A stretch of 64,000 nt of DNA, taken from NCBI RefSeq assembly GCF_025725645.1, contig NZ_CP107007.1, forward strand, positions 186,001-250,000, in the 5' to 3' direction. Below, piece by piece: positions 19,431 through 27,883 of this stretch; position 1 is the first letter of the stretch, and the number at the start of each line of letters is the position of its first letter. Under the pieces are notes generated by a model. That model saw only the letters and a program-made list of their open reading frames with translations, had not been told where the DNA came from and did not search any database. The translations under genes and the position numbers were made by a program. Source of the DNA: Halomonas sp. GD1P12. GTDB taxonomy: Bacteria > Pseudomonadota > Gammaproteobacteria > Pseudomonadales > Halomonadaceae.

Positions 19431-19805
19431 CTAGTGTACCGCGTCCATGGCGTGCTGCTGGAGCGTGACCAGGGGAATGATATCGAGGGTTTTCTGGTTG
19501 GTGCCGGACAGAATCACCGGCGGCGCCAGGCCTACTTCCGACGCTTCAAGCCAGCGCTTGGCGCACAGACACCAGCGATCACCGGGGGCGAGCCCTGGAA
19601 AGCCGAACTCCGGGCGCGGCGTGACCAGGTCGTTACCCTGGGCCTGGGAAAAAGCGAGAAACTCTTCGGTGACGATGGCGCACACGGAGTGCACACCGGC
19701 ATCGTCAGGGCCGACACGGCAAAAACCGTCGCGATAGAAACCGGTTTTAGGGCTGTGGCAGCAGGGCGTTAAAGGCTCACCTAAAACATTACGGTCACGA
19801 GACAT
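19431..19805 (-). CDS. DUF2237 family protein
   Basis: A 124-aa protein that matches DUF2237 closely: NVLGEPLTPC near the start, TGFYRDGFCRVGPDDAGVHS, VCAIVTEEFLAFSQAQGNDL, and PRPEFGFPGLAPGDRWCLCA with conserved cysteines. The family function is unknown. It has its own promoter region facing gloA, with 165 bases between the two starts. Confidence 0.88.
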   Translation of the reverse strand: MSRDRNVLGEPLTPCCHSPKTGFYRDGFCRVGPDDAGVHSVCAIVTEEFLAFSQAQGNDLVTPRPEFGFPGLAPGDRWCLCAKRWLEASEVGLAPPVILSGTNQKTLDIIPLVTLQQHAMDAVH

Positions 19806-19970
19806 GATGCCTCCGGAAGCCGGGGCTGGAATTAGTGGGCCACCGACCTCATTGTTAAGGTTGGATGTGGTTGATAGGGGTAAATGCGCGTCATACCTGT
19901 ATCAAGTAGAGTACATCCTTGTACACGGCCTCGGTTTCGTCAAAGTTTATCGGCCTTAAAGGAGCATTTC

Positions 19971-20504
19971 ATGAGTTTTCAAGGTGAGCAGCATCCCGGC
20001 GTGGTCGCCGCCCCGGCCAACACCCAGGGGTTTCGTTTGAATCACACCATGCTGCGCGTCAAGGACCCGGAAACGGCGCTGGCGTTTTACTCTCGCGTAT
20101 TCGGCATGCGCGTGTTGCGCCGACTCGATTTCGAGGAGATGCAGTTTTCGCTCTATTTTCTCGCCAACGTCGAGCAGGGCGAGCCAATCCCGGAAGATAC
20201 GCGCGAGCGCACTGCCTGGACCTTCGCGCAAAAGGGGCTTCTTGAGCTGACTCACAACTGGGGCACCGAGGAGCAGACGGATTTCGCCTACCACGACGGC
20301 AACGCCGAGCCCCAGGGCTTTGGCCATATCTGCTTTAGCGTGCCGGATCTCAACGCCGCCCAGGCCTGGTTCGACGTGTGCGAGGTGACCTTCGTCAAGC
20401 GCGCCGATCAGGGCAAAATGAAGGACGTGATCTTCGTCAAGGACCCGGACGGCTACTGGATCGAGGTGATCCAGGCCGACCTCATGGCCGGTATGGGCGA
20501 CTAG
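19971..20504 (+). CDS. gloA: Lactoylglutathione lyase (glyoxalase I)
   Basis: A 177-aa glyoxalase I that isomerises the methylglyoxal-glutathione hemithioacetal to S-lactoylglutathione. It is of the longer, eukaryote-like class: LNHTMLRVKDPETALAFYSR, LELTHNWGTE, GFGHICFSVPDLNAAQAWFD and DPDGYWIEVIQ contain the four expected metal ligands. Long-type enzymes usually use zinc, so zinc is inferred here. The start is ATG 19971 with a good AAAGGAG ribosome binding site. A small membrane-protein gene follows after one base. Confidence 0.94.
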   Translation: MSFQGEQHPGVVAAPANTQGFRLNHTMLRVKDPETALAFYSRVFGMRVLRRLDFEEMQFSLYFLANVEQGEPIPEDTRERTAWTFAQKGLLELTHNWGTEEQTDFAYHDGNAEPQGFGHICFSVPDLNAAQAWFDVCEVTFVKRADQGKMKDVIFVKDPDGYWIEVIQADLMAGMGD

Positions 20505-20505
20505 G

Positions 20506-20874
20506 GTGGCGCACCTGCTGTTTCGCCTGCGCCACGTGACCGATGAAGAGGCGCTGGAAGTGCGAAGGCTGCTGGATGAGCGCGGCTTCGACGTTTATGA
20601 GACCCAGGCCGGCTTTTTCCGCCTTGGGGTCGATGCAATTTGGCTGCGCGACTCGAGCCAGCGCGAGGCCGCCGAGGCGGCGCTGGCCGAGTATCAGCAA
20701 GCGCGCCGGCAGCGCGAGCGCGAGGCGTTCGAGCAGGCCCGCGCTCGGGGCGAGGCGCCCACGCTCTGGCGGCGCTTTCTGGCCCACCCCCTCCAGGTGG
20801 TGCTGACCATCGTCGCGGTGCTGCTGGTCGCGCTGCTGACCCTGCTGCCGTTTCTCGGGCTCAACGCGCTTTGA
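20506..20874 (+). CDS. DUF6164-like small membrane protein
   Basis: A 122-aa protein: a DUF2007-like soluble N-terminal domain (about residues 1-60, HLLFRLRHVTDEEALEVRRL), a charged helical segment (62-90), and one C-terminal membrane helix (about 96-120). GTG start one base after the gloA stop, so it is co-transcribed with gloA. Function is unknown; the domain name is my recognition of the pattern and is less certain than the gene call. Confidence 0.8.
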   Translation: MAHLLFRLRHVTDEEALEVRRLLDERGFDVYETQAGFFRLGVDAIWLRDSSQREAAEAALAEYQQARRQREREAFEQARARGEAPTLWRRFLAHPLQVVLTIVAVLLVALLTLLPFLGLNAL

Positions 20875-20877
20875 GCA

Positions 20878-21555
20878 TTACGCCGCAGAGAGATGCCCGC
20901 GCTTGAGATAGAGCCGAACGCCGCGGGCGCCGGCCTCGAGCGTGGGCAGAGCGCCATAGGGGTAGCGACACCAGCTGCCCGTCGGGTACTCGGTCTCCCC
21001 GTCCCAAAGCGTCCCTTCCAGCACGAAAATCTCGAGCCCCTTGCTGAGCTGTGGGTAGCGGGCGACGACGCCCGTGTCCCACTTCTCCAGGCTTACGCGC
21101 TCCTGGCCATGGGTGTGCAGCATCTTGTAGGCCACGCCTTCGCGCTGGTCCGGCTGCCAGGGCAAGCGGTGGGCGGGCACCGCGATCTTGAGCGTATCGG
21201 TGTGCTCGAACTGGTGGAGCTTGACCAGAATCAGCGCGCCCTCTTCGCCGATTTGCGGCGCGTGGTCGGTACCGATCGGGTTGCGCAGGTAGCTGCCCGC
21301 CGGGTAGCGGCCGTGCTCATCACCGAACACGCCCTCGAGCACCAGAATCTCCTCGCCGCCGCCGTGCACGTGGCGCTCGAACTGGCTATGAGGCGCGTAG
21401 CGCACCAGACTCGTGGCCCGGGCGACCTCGTCGCCGATACGATCCAGCATCATGCGCTGTACCCCGGCGCTGGGGGAGTCGACCCACTCGTACTCGCCGG
21501 GCGTCACGCTGGCAAACCGGGAAAAATCGGCGTTCAGGTGCATGGTTCCACTCAT
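20878..21555 (-). CDS. Double-cupin (ChrR-like) protein
   Basis: A protein of about 225 aa with two cupin folds: first HSQFERHVHGGGEEILVLEG with metal-binding His and Glu (about residues 57-90), second EIFVLEGTLWDGETEYPTGSW (about 172-205) in which most metal ligands are lost. It resembles the cupin half of the ChrR anti-sigma factor, but there is no zinc-binding N-terminal anti-sigma domain and no sigma-factor gene nearby. Starts are possible at GTG 21561, ATG 21555 and ATG 21543; none has a strong ribosome binding site. It converges on the DUF6164-like gene with three bases between. Confidence 0.82.
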   Translation of the reverse strand: MSGTMHLNADFSRFASVTPGEYEWVDSPSAGVQRMMLDRIGDEVARATSLVRYAPHSQFERHVHGGGEEILVLEGVFGDEHGRYPAGSYLRNPIGTDHAPQIGEEGALILVKLHQFEHTDTLKIAVPAHRLPWQPDQREGVAYKMLHTHGQERVSLEKWDTGVVARYPQLSKGLEIFVLEGTLWDGETEYPTGSWCRYPYGALPTLEAGARGVRLYLKRGHLSAA

Positions 21556-21627
21556 GTTCACTGGTAGGAGACGCCAAGTCTCCGCATCCGGCGGCCAAAA
21601 TGCAACGCCGAAGCGCCAGCGCGTGGG

Positions 21628-22785
21628 TTACGGCGCCTCATTAAGCCGTTCGATCAGTGTGTGAGCGGCTCCGATACGTGCCTGAGTGGGGTAGTTACGG
21701 TTGGCCAGCAGCACCACGGCGATCCCCGCCTCGGGCACCAGTGCCACGTAGTTACCAAACCCGTTGGTTGCACCGGTCTTGTTGAAAAATGCCGGGCTCT
21801 CGGCGGAGAGCACGGGCTCTTCCCGTTTCACCGGGTTCGCTTCGAGTACGACGTCCAGCGCGTTGCCCGCTTTTAACGCGTCAAGCGTCGTCGGATAGGC
21901 GTAGCGCTCCCAGCCAAGCCCCTGGGTCATTTCACCCAGACTGACGTACCCTTCGCGAGTGGTGGCGAGCGCTTGCTGGAGCGCAGGCGCAAACGCGCCG
22001 CTGTCCAGATGCGCCTCCAAAAAGCGCAGCACGTCGCTGGCGGTGGCCTTGAGCCCGTAGGCCTGGGCGTCCAGCACGCCAGGGTTGACCTGACGCGGCG
22101 TGTCGTCCGCCGAATAGCCCCAGGCGTAGTGTGCCCGCTCGCTTTCAGGCACATCGTAAAAGCTGTGTTCGAGTGCCAGCGGGGTAAAAACGTGATCGTT
22201 CATCGCCGCCTCGAACGTGTCGCCCAGGCGGCGGGCGACGACGACCCCCAGCAGGCCGATACTCGGGTTGGAGTAGAGGCGGTGAGTGCCCGGCGCGAAG
22301 GTCGGGGTCCATTGCCGGAAGAAGTCGAGCACGGCCGGCTCCTCGACCGTTTCCGGAACCTGAAGCGGCAGTCCGCCGGCGGTGTAGGTGGCAAGCTCAA
22401 GCAGGGTGACATCATCGAAGGTACTGCCCTCGAGCGTGGTCAGGTGGCGGCTGACCGGATCGGTCAGTGCCAGCGCGCCGCTGGCCTCGGCGTAGGCGGC
22501 CAGCAGGCCGGTGTAGAGCTTGCTGAGCGAACCCAGTTCGAACAGCGTCTGCGCATCCACCGCCACGCCCGTCTCGCGATCGGCCAGGCCGTAGTCGAAC
22601 AGGTAGCGCTCGCCGTTGACGTGAATGGCGACTGCCATGCCGGGAATGCGGTGCTCGGCCATCAGGGGCACGATGGTTTCGTCTACCAGTGCATTCATGT
22701 GCGGTTCCGGCATCGCGTGGGCCGCGCTCGTGAGCAGTAGCGCAGTGCCAAGCAGAGTAGGCGTGAAACAGATGTTTAGGCGCAT
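21628..22785 (-). CDS. Class C beta-lactamase family serine hydrolase
   Basis: A 385-aa exported protein of the AmpC family. Signal peptide about residues 1-24 (cleavage after AHA). The active-site motifs are complete: SLSK (S86, K89), YSN (171-173) and KTG (336-338), with HRLYSNPSIGLLG and FFNKTGATNGFGNY as in true class C enzymes. The start is ATG 22785, nine bases after AAAAGGATG; the ATG three codons upstream overlaps that ribosome binding site. No ampR gene is adjacent, so inducibility is not indicated. Whether it hydrolyses beta-lactams or acts on peptidoglycan cannot be told from sequence. Confidence 0.9.
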   Translation of the reverse strand: MRLNICFTPTLLGTALLLTSAAHAMPEPHMNALVDETIVPLMAEHRIPGMAVAIHVNGERYLFDYGLADRETGVAVDAQTLFELGSLSKLYTGLLAAYAEASGALALTDPVSRHLTTLEGSTFDDVTLLELATYTAGGLPLQVPETVEEPAVLDFFRQWTPTFAPGTHRLYSNPSIGLLGVVVARRLGDTFEAAMNDHVFTPLALEHSFYDVPESERAHYAWGYSADDTPRQVNPGVLDAQAYGLKATASDVLRFLEAHLDSGAFAPALQQALATTREGYVSLGEMTQGLGWERYAYPTTLDALKAGNALDVVLEANPVKREEPVLSAESPAFFNKTGATNGFGNYVALVPEAGIAVVLLANRNYPTQARIGAAHTLIERLNEAP

Positions 22786-22881
22786 AAATGACATCCTTTT
22801 GAGGCGAGGCGGCTACCGCAGCGCCGAGCGCTTTAGTATGCGGCGCCTGAAAAACCATCGCCAGACAAAATCTTGAGCAAC

Positions 22882-22904
22882 AAAAAGCGCCCGCAAGGGG
22901 CGCT
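22882..22904 (-). terminator. Terminator after znuA
   Basis: On the minus strand AGCGCCC and GGGCGCT form a 7-bp stem with loop CTTGC, followed by TTTTTG. It is about 30 bases after the znuA stop. Confidence 0.88.
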
Positions 22905-22933
22905 CGGTAGACCGTCAGGCGCTCGGCCGTTCG

Positions 22934-24067
22934 TCAGTGGCTGTGCTCATGGTCATGCTCATGAGCATGGTCGTGGCTGTGCTCATGCGCTTGCTCGGCG
23001 TTGCCCGCGTGAGCCAGGGCGTCGTGCAGCAGCTCGGCGTTGTGGCGCATCATGCCCAGATACGTACTGGCCGGGCCGTCGCTTGAGAGGGCGTCGGCGT
23101 AGAGCGTGCCCTTGATCTCAAGGCCGGTCTCTTCGGCGAGCTGCTCGATCACCGAGGGGTTGGTCATGTTCTCGTGAAACAGTGCCTGCACGTTTTCGTC
23201 GTTGATCACATCGACCAGGCCCGCCATGCTGGCGCCGCTCGGCTCGACTTCCGTCGACAGCCCGTAAGGCGACAAAAAGCGCACGCCGTAGGCGTTGGCG
23301 AAGTAGCCGAAAGAGTCGTGGCCGGTGATCACGGTGGCGGAACTCGGCACGTCCTCGAGCAGCGCACGAAGCTCACCGTCGAGCTCGGCCATCTCTTCCA
23401 GATAGCGTTCGGCGTTGGCGCGGTAGTCATCGGCGTTCGCCTCGTCGGCGTCGATCAGGCCATCACGAATGTTGGTGATATAGACCTCGGCCTGGGCCAT
23501 GTCCTGCCACGCGTGCGGGTCCTGGTCGCCGTGCGCATGGTCATGCTCGTCGTGGCTGTGATCGTCAGCGGCGTCGCTGCCGTGGTCATGCTCGTGACTG
23601 GGATCGTGGGCCTCATCGCTGTCGTGGGCGTGTTCGTGGCTGTGGTCGTGGGCCTCGCCGCTGTCGTGGGCGTGATCATGCTCATGCGCGTGTCCATGAT
23701 CATGGCCGTGATCGTGCGGGTGGTAGTCCAGCGCTTCGATACCGTCGGTGGCGGTGACCAGCCGGCCCTGGTAGTCGCTGGCGTCCAGCAGGCGGTCCAT
23801 CCAGCCTTCAAGCAGCAGGCCGTTGAACACGACCAGATCCGCCTCGGCAAGTGCCCGGGCGTCGCCCGGGCGCGGCGAGTAAACGTGGGTGTCACCGTCG
23901 GGGCCGACCAGCGAGCTGACCTCGACGTGCTCACCGCCGACGTTTTCGACCATGTCGGCCAGAATGGAGAAGCTCGTGACCACCTGAACGCGCTCGGCGG
24001 CCATGGCGGCGGGCAGGGCCAGCAGCGTGGATACGCCGACCACTAGCGGGGTAAAACGTAACGACAT
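22934..24067 (-). CDS. znuA: Zinc ABC transporter substrate-binding protein ZnuA
   Basis: A 377-aa periplasmic protein of the cluster A-I metal-binding family. Signal peptide residues 1-23. Probable zinc ligands are H61 (GDTHVYSP), the His in DPHAW (185) and ITGHDSFGYFA, and an acidic residue near LYADAL. A very long His/Asp/Glu-rich loop spans about 116-183, and a second His-rich tail closes the protein (about 354-377). The loop is the hallmark of ZnuA and distinguishes it from manganese homologues; the extra C-terminal tail is less usual. Last gene of the znu operon, 51 bases after znuB. Confidence 0.95.
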   Translation of the reverse strand: MSLRFTPLVVGVSTLLALPAAMAAERVQVVTSFSILADMVENVGGEHVEVSSLVGPDGDTHVYSPRPGDARALAEADLVVFNGLLLEGWMDRLLDASDYQGRLVTATDGIEALDYHPHDHGHDHGHAHEHDHAHDSGEAHDHSHEHAHDSDEAHDPSHEHDHGSDAADDHSHDEHDHAHGDQDPHAWQDMAQAEVYITNIRDGLIDADEANADDYRANAERYLEEMAELDGELRALLEDVPSSATVITGHDSFGYFANAYGVRFLSPYGLSTEVEPSGASMAGLVDVINDENVQALFHENMTNPSVIEQLAEETGLEIKGTLYADALSSDGPASTYLGMMRHNAELLHDALAHAGNAEQAHEHSHDHAHEHDHEHSH

Positions 24068-24118
24068 AACGACTCCTGATACGTGGTTGATGAGCGGCTG
24101 CTGCCGGGCGCCTGTGCG

Positions 24119-25012
24119 CTAGGGCAGCTCGGACGCCGCCTCGAGCGGCGCCGTTTTACGCCGCAGCCTGGCCGCCAGGCTGTGATAGCGGCCAAACAGT
24201 GCCGAGAAAAAGTACGCTGAGCCTGCCAGCAAAATGATGCTCGGCCCCGACGGAATATCCAGGTGGTAAGAGAGCAAGAGCCCACCGGTGCTGGCGAGCA
24301 TGGCCAGCACCACCGCGATGCCCATCAGCCCTTCCAGGCGCTTGCTCCAAAAGCGCGCGGCGGTGGCGGGCAGCATCATCAGGCCCACTGCCATCAGCGT
24401 GCCCAGCGTTTGGAAACCCGCGGTGAGGTTGAGCACCAAAAGCCCCAAAAATACGCTGTGCACCCAGCCGTTTCGCCGGCTTTGGCCGCGCAGAAACAGT
24501 GGGTCCAGACACTCGACCACCAGCGCGCGGAAAATCCAGGCCAGTGTGACGACGATCAGCGTGCTGATGCCGGCAATGAGCAGCAGGGCCGTCGAGTTGA
24601 TCGCCAGAATCGAGCCAAACAGCACATGGGTAAGATCCACGCTGCTGCCGCCAATCGAGATCAGCATGACCCCGGCGGCCAGCGAAATGATGAAGAAGCT
24701 CGCCATGGCGGCGTCCTCACGCTGGCCGCCCATTTTCGATACCGCCCCGGCCAGCAGCGCCACCATGAGCCCGAACAGCACGCCGCCAATACTCATCACC
24801 GGCAGCGAAAAGCCGGCCAGCAGAAACCCGAGCGCCACGCCCGGCAGGATGGCGTGGGCCATGGCGTCGCCGATCAGGCTCATGCCGCGCAGCACCAGAA
24901 AGACCCCCAGCGGCGGGGCGGCGATCGAAAGGGCCAGCCCGCCCACGACCGCGCGGCGCATGAAGCCGTAGTCGAACGGGGCGACCAGCCAGGCGTTAAG
25001 CAGTTCCAGCAT
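24119..25012 (-). CDS. znuB: Zinc ABC transporter permease ZnuB
   Basis: A 297-aa inner-membrane permease with about eight hydrophobic helices. Family motifs are LRGMSLIGDAMAHAILPGVA near residues 43-62 and TLGTLMAVGLMMLPATAARF. The start is ATG 25012 with a strong GGGAGGTCAGC ribosome binding site; longer in-frame starts run into znuC. The 5' end overlaps the end of znuC by 17 bases, which implies coupling. Confidence 0.95.
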   Translation of the reverse strand: MLELLNAWLVAPFDYGFMRRAVVGGLALSIAAPPLGVFLVLRGMSLIGDAMAHAILPGVALGFLLAGFSLPVMSIGGVLFGLMVALLAGAVSKMGGQREDAAMASFFIISLAAGVMLISIGGSSVDLTHVLFGSILAINSTALLLIAGISTLIVVTLAWIFRALVVECLDPLFLRGQSRRNGWVHSVFLGLLVLNLTAGFQTLGTLMAVGLMMLPATAARFWSKRLEGLMGIAVVLAMLASTGGLLLSYHLDIPSGPSIILLAGSAYFFSALFGRYHSLAARLRRKTAPLEAASELP

Positions 25013-25730
25013 GCTGACCTCCCAGCGTGAAGGAGAGAGAATGCGTGGGCAGGTGCGGCTCGGCCATCGCTTCCGGCGCCATCCAGCGGCCATGCCCCTG
25101 GCTTATGATCAGGACCTCGTCGGCCAGGCGCTTGAGGTGATCCATGTCGTGCAGCACGATGATCAGCGTTACGCCGCTTTCTGCCATCTGACGAAAAATC
25201 GTGATCAAAATATCGACCGTCTCGCGGTCCACGTTGGCAAACGGTTCGTCGAGCAGCAAAAGCTCCGCTTCCTGCATCAGCGTGCGGCCGATCAGCGCGC
25301 GCTGGCGCTGGCCGCCGGAAAGCTCGCCCAGCGGCCGGTGGGCCAGGTGCGAAATGCCGAGCCGCCCCATGATGTCGCGCCCCTTGCGGTAGTGGGCCGC
25401 GCAGTACCCCTTGAGCGCCCCGTGGCTTGGCCAAGTGCCGGTCATCACCAGCTCTTCGACGCTCATCGGAAAGGTCAAGTCGAGCGCCAGCTGCTGCGGG
25501 AGCCAGGCGCGCCGCTCAGGGGCGATATCGCACTGTACGTGGCCGGACACCGGGCGCAGTTCGCCCATGATGGCCTGAATCAGCGTGCTCTTGCCCGCGC
25601 CGTTAGCGCCAACCAGCGCGGTGATCGCGCCGGGGAGAAAGTCGCCGTGCAGGTGCTCGAGCACCATGCGTCGACCCTGGGCCAAGTGCAGGTCGTCCAG
25701 CTTTAACCGCGTGTGATCGCGATGGCTCAT
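24996..25730 (-). CDS. znuC: Zinc ABC transporter ATP-binding protein ZnuC
   Basis: A 244-aa ATPase with Walker A GANGAGKST, signature LSGGQRQR and Walker B LLLLDEPFAN, followed by the switch His in VLHDMDHL. The start is ATG 25730, which overlaps the stop of the small upstream gene (ATGA); an in-frame GTG at 25766 would lie inside that gene. It powers uptake through ZnuB using zinc delivered by ZnuA. No zur gene is in the window. Confidence 0.94.
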   Translation of the reverse strand: MSHRDHTRLKLDDLHLAQGRRMVLEHLHGDFLPGAITALVGANGAGKSTLIQAIMGELRPVSGHVQCDIAPERRAWLPQQLALDLTFPMSVEELVMTGTWPSHGALKGYCAAHYRKGRDIMGRLGISHLAHRPLGELSGGQRQRALIGRTLMQEAELLLLDEPFANVDRETVDILITIFRQMAESGVTLIIVLHDMDHLKRLADEVLIISQGHGRWMAPEAMAEPHLPTHSLSFTLGGQHAGTA

Positions 25731-25876
25731 TGCGCCCACCCGCCGGCCCAGAAAACCAGCAGCCACAGCGCCAGCAGCGGTACGGCGACCAGCAGCAGAC
25801 GTTTGGTGGCGGATAGTGACATCAGTGAGAAGTGGCAGGGCCCTTCGCGATTGTGGCGGTGCGGGTGGTGGCTCAA
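25727..25876 (-). CDS. Small His-rich single-span membrane peptide heading the znu operon
   Basis: A 49-aa reading frame from TTG 25876 to TGA 25727. It begins MSHHPHRHNREGPCHFSLMS, with five histidines in 15 residues and one cysteine, and ends in one hydrophobic helix (LLLVAVPLLALWLLVFWAGG, about residues 28-47). A GAGGAGAGAG ribosome binding site precedes the TTG, and the stop overlaps the znuC ATG (ATGA). It is the first gene behind a predicted Zur box. I do not recognise a family. The His-rich head suggests metal handling, which is inference. Confidence 0.7.
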   Translation of the reverse strand: MSHHPHRHNREGPCHFSLMSLSATKRLLLVAVPLLALWLLVFWAGGWAQ

Positions 25877-25900
25877 CGTCTCTCTCCTCGGCGACGGATT

Positions 25901-25917
25901 AGGTTATAACATAACAT
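25901..25917 (-). promoter_or_regulatory. Predicted Zur operator of the znu operon
   Basis: The sequence GGTTATAACATAACA at 25902-25916 has the palindromic arms GTTAT/ATAAC and matches the gammaproteobacterial Zur core TGTTATAATATAACA at 13 of 15 positions. It lies about 25 bases upstream of the small first gene of the znu operon. By analogy it should repress znu when zinc is plentiful. Confidence 0.72.
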
Positions 25918-26009
25918 GCAAAAATGCCAAAAAATTGCCGAGTATTTTACCCGCTTGCAGGGGCGTGGCAATCTCCGCGTGCACTGCGCGGCTGGCAAGC
26001 AAAAACGAT

Positions 26010-27752
26010 TTAAAGGTCGTGAAGGTGGGGCAGGGCGGCCCCGGTCAGCCGGCCGAGCTGTTCGAAATCCAGGCGACCGACCTCGTCGTCGTAGAACGCA
26101 TCGTCCCAGCGCAGGTTGCGAATCACGCGCACCCGGTTGGGCTGGCCACGCTCGTCCACGCCCAGCACCCACGCCAGGTAGCCGTTGGAGAACTCGACCA
26201 GACTGCCCAGCGGGTAGAAACCATGGCGCTGCACGTAGCGGGTCACCCAGTGCTGATCGAACCGCGCCGGGCGATTGTAAAGATAGCGGTAGGCCTGAAC
26301 GGCACTCAGCGGCGGTCGGTCGCCGCGGGCGCGCGTCATGGCATCGATTACGTCGATGACCGCTGCCATGCGGGCGATGGGCGAAAGCGCTTGCTCCTCG
26401 ACACCGCGCGGATAGCCCGAGCCATCCAGCCGTTCGTTGATGGCGCCGATGATATCGCGCTCCAGCGCCTCGAACGGGTAGTTCGCCTTTGAAAGCGCGC
26501 TCATCAGCACCGTCACGTGGGCCTGCAGGCGCTGGCGCTGCGGCTCGCTCATCTCGCTTTCGAGCGACGGCAGGTTCTCGTCGATCAAAAGCGCCTTGCC
26601 CATGTCATGCATGAGCGCGGCGCGCACCGCCCGATGGGTATGCGCGGCAAAAGAGGGCTCCGCCAGCATCAGATCCGCCAGCTTGCCCGCCACGCCGAGC
26701 GAGTGCTGCAGCCAGCCCGGCTCGTGGGTCAGGCACGTCAGGCCATAAAAGAACGCCTGGCGGTCCTCGCCGTGCAGTTTGATGAGCCGGTTGGCGCTAC
26801 GCTCCAGCCGCTCGATCGGCAGCGGCTGGCCGCTTTGCAGGGCCAGCAAAAAAAGGTGCAGATCGCGGGTGATCTTTTTGAGCAAGGCGACCACTGGCGT
26901 TGAGCGGCGCCGCTTTTCGCGCCGTGGTCGCTTTCGCGTGTCCGGCGCGGTGTAAAGCGCGGAAGGCGAGGCCAGCCGCGAGCCTTCGCCACTACGCCAG
27001 GCGATTTCCCGCTGCGTCGTGGACACGATATCCATGAGCTGCTGCTGATGGCCAAGATCGAGGGGCTCGAACGCCAGCCCGACCGCTGCGTCGTGCGTAT
27101 CGACAACCGGTGTGACGTGGCGCACCGACGCGCCGATGGAGAAGCGCTCGCCGTTGGGAAAGGTCAGCGTCACGTGGGGAACGAGTGTTCCTTCGATTAA
27201 CGGCACGCACTCGGCCAGCGGCAGTTGAACGAGGCACCCGCCGCCGGAAATGTCGCGCAGTGTCGACGCAAGAGGCGGCTGCCCTTCGAACAGCGTTAGC
27301 GCCGCCTCGACGCTCATGTCCCGGCGCAGCGCAATGCGTGTATGCCCCCGACGTGCGGCGGTCGTCAATCGCCCGGGAAGCGCTCCCCATAGCTTGAGCG
27401 CCTCGCCCGCACGCTCGCTTCGGTGCACCTCGATACGCTCGAAGCTCAGCTGCTGATCGTTTTCCGCCTTGAGTATGATGCCGTGCTGATCGAGCGTGGC
27501 GGGGCTCAAGCTGCCTGCATCGGTAATGGTCAGCAAAAGCTCCTCGTTTTCAAGGCTCACCGCCTCCAGGTGCGCCGGGTAGTCTGTTGCCTGATTACCA
27601 ATGGCCACCGTGAGCGCGTGGCGACGATCATCCAACCCCACCAGCACCCGAGCGATATGCGCTTGATCAACGATCTGTACGTGCCCCGTATCGCTTTGCG
27701 CGCTACTGCCTGAACCGTTGCCTGTCACGCTTTCTGACACTACCGTTTCCAT
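26010..27752 (-). CDS. PilZ domain plus degenerate HD-GYP domain protein
   Basis: A 580-aa cytoplasmic protein. An N-terminal YcgR-like region (about residues 28-130) leads to a PilZ domain with the c-di-GMP motif: Arg cluster at R134-R139 and DISGGG (167-172). A basic linker (271-284) follows, then an HD-GYP-like domain: H350, HD at 382-383 (MHDMGKALL), H412 and DGSGYP at 443-448. The canonical HHE that precedes DG-x-GYP reads INE (438-440), so two metal-binding histidines are lost and phosphodiesterase activity is doubtful. It may be a c-di-GMP sensor. It is upstream of the znu promoter on the same strand. Confidence 0.85.
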   Translation of the reverse strand: METVVSESVTGNGSGSSAQSDTGHVQIVDQAHIARVLVGLDDRRHALTVAIGNQATDYPAHLEAVSLENEELLLTITDAGSLSPATLDQHGIILKAENDQQLSFERIEVHRSERAGEALKLWGALPGRLTTAARRGHTRIALRRDMSVEAALTLFEGQPPLASTLRDISGGGCLVQLPLAECVPLIEGTLVPHVTLTFPNGERFSIGASVRHVTPVVDTHDAAVGLAFEPLDLGHQQQLMDIVSTTQREIAWRSGEGSRLASPSALYTAPDTRKRPRREKRRRSTPVVALLKKITRDLHLFLLALQSGQPLPIERLERSANRLIKLHGEDRQAFFYGLTCLTHEPGWLQHSLGVAGKLADLMLAEPSFAAHTHRAVRAALMHDMGKALLIDENLPSLESEMSEPQRQRLQAHVTVLMSALSKANYPFEALERDIIGAINERLDGSGYPRGVEEQALSPIARMAAVIDVIDAMTRARGDRPPLSAVQAYRYLYNRPARFDQHWVTRYVQRHGFYPLGSLVEFSNGYLAWVLGVDERGQPNRVRVIRNLRWDDAFYDDEVGRLDFEQLGRLTGAALPHLHDL

Positions 27753-27883
27753 GGCCGTCTCGTTGTTTTATTGGCGCCTGTTGGATATCTGGCCGGCGCT
27801 CTTCTCTTTTCGTTACTCAGGACTTGTTTTCGTTACTAAGTACTCGTTTTCGTTGAGCAATACGCGTGATCGTTGACCAGGGC

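Noticed and set aside
23174..24046. 290-codon plus-strand frame opposite znuA
   Set aside because: The valine-rich product is the complement of the His-rich znuA loop.
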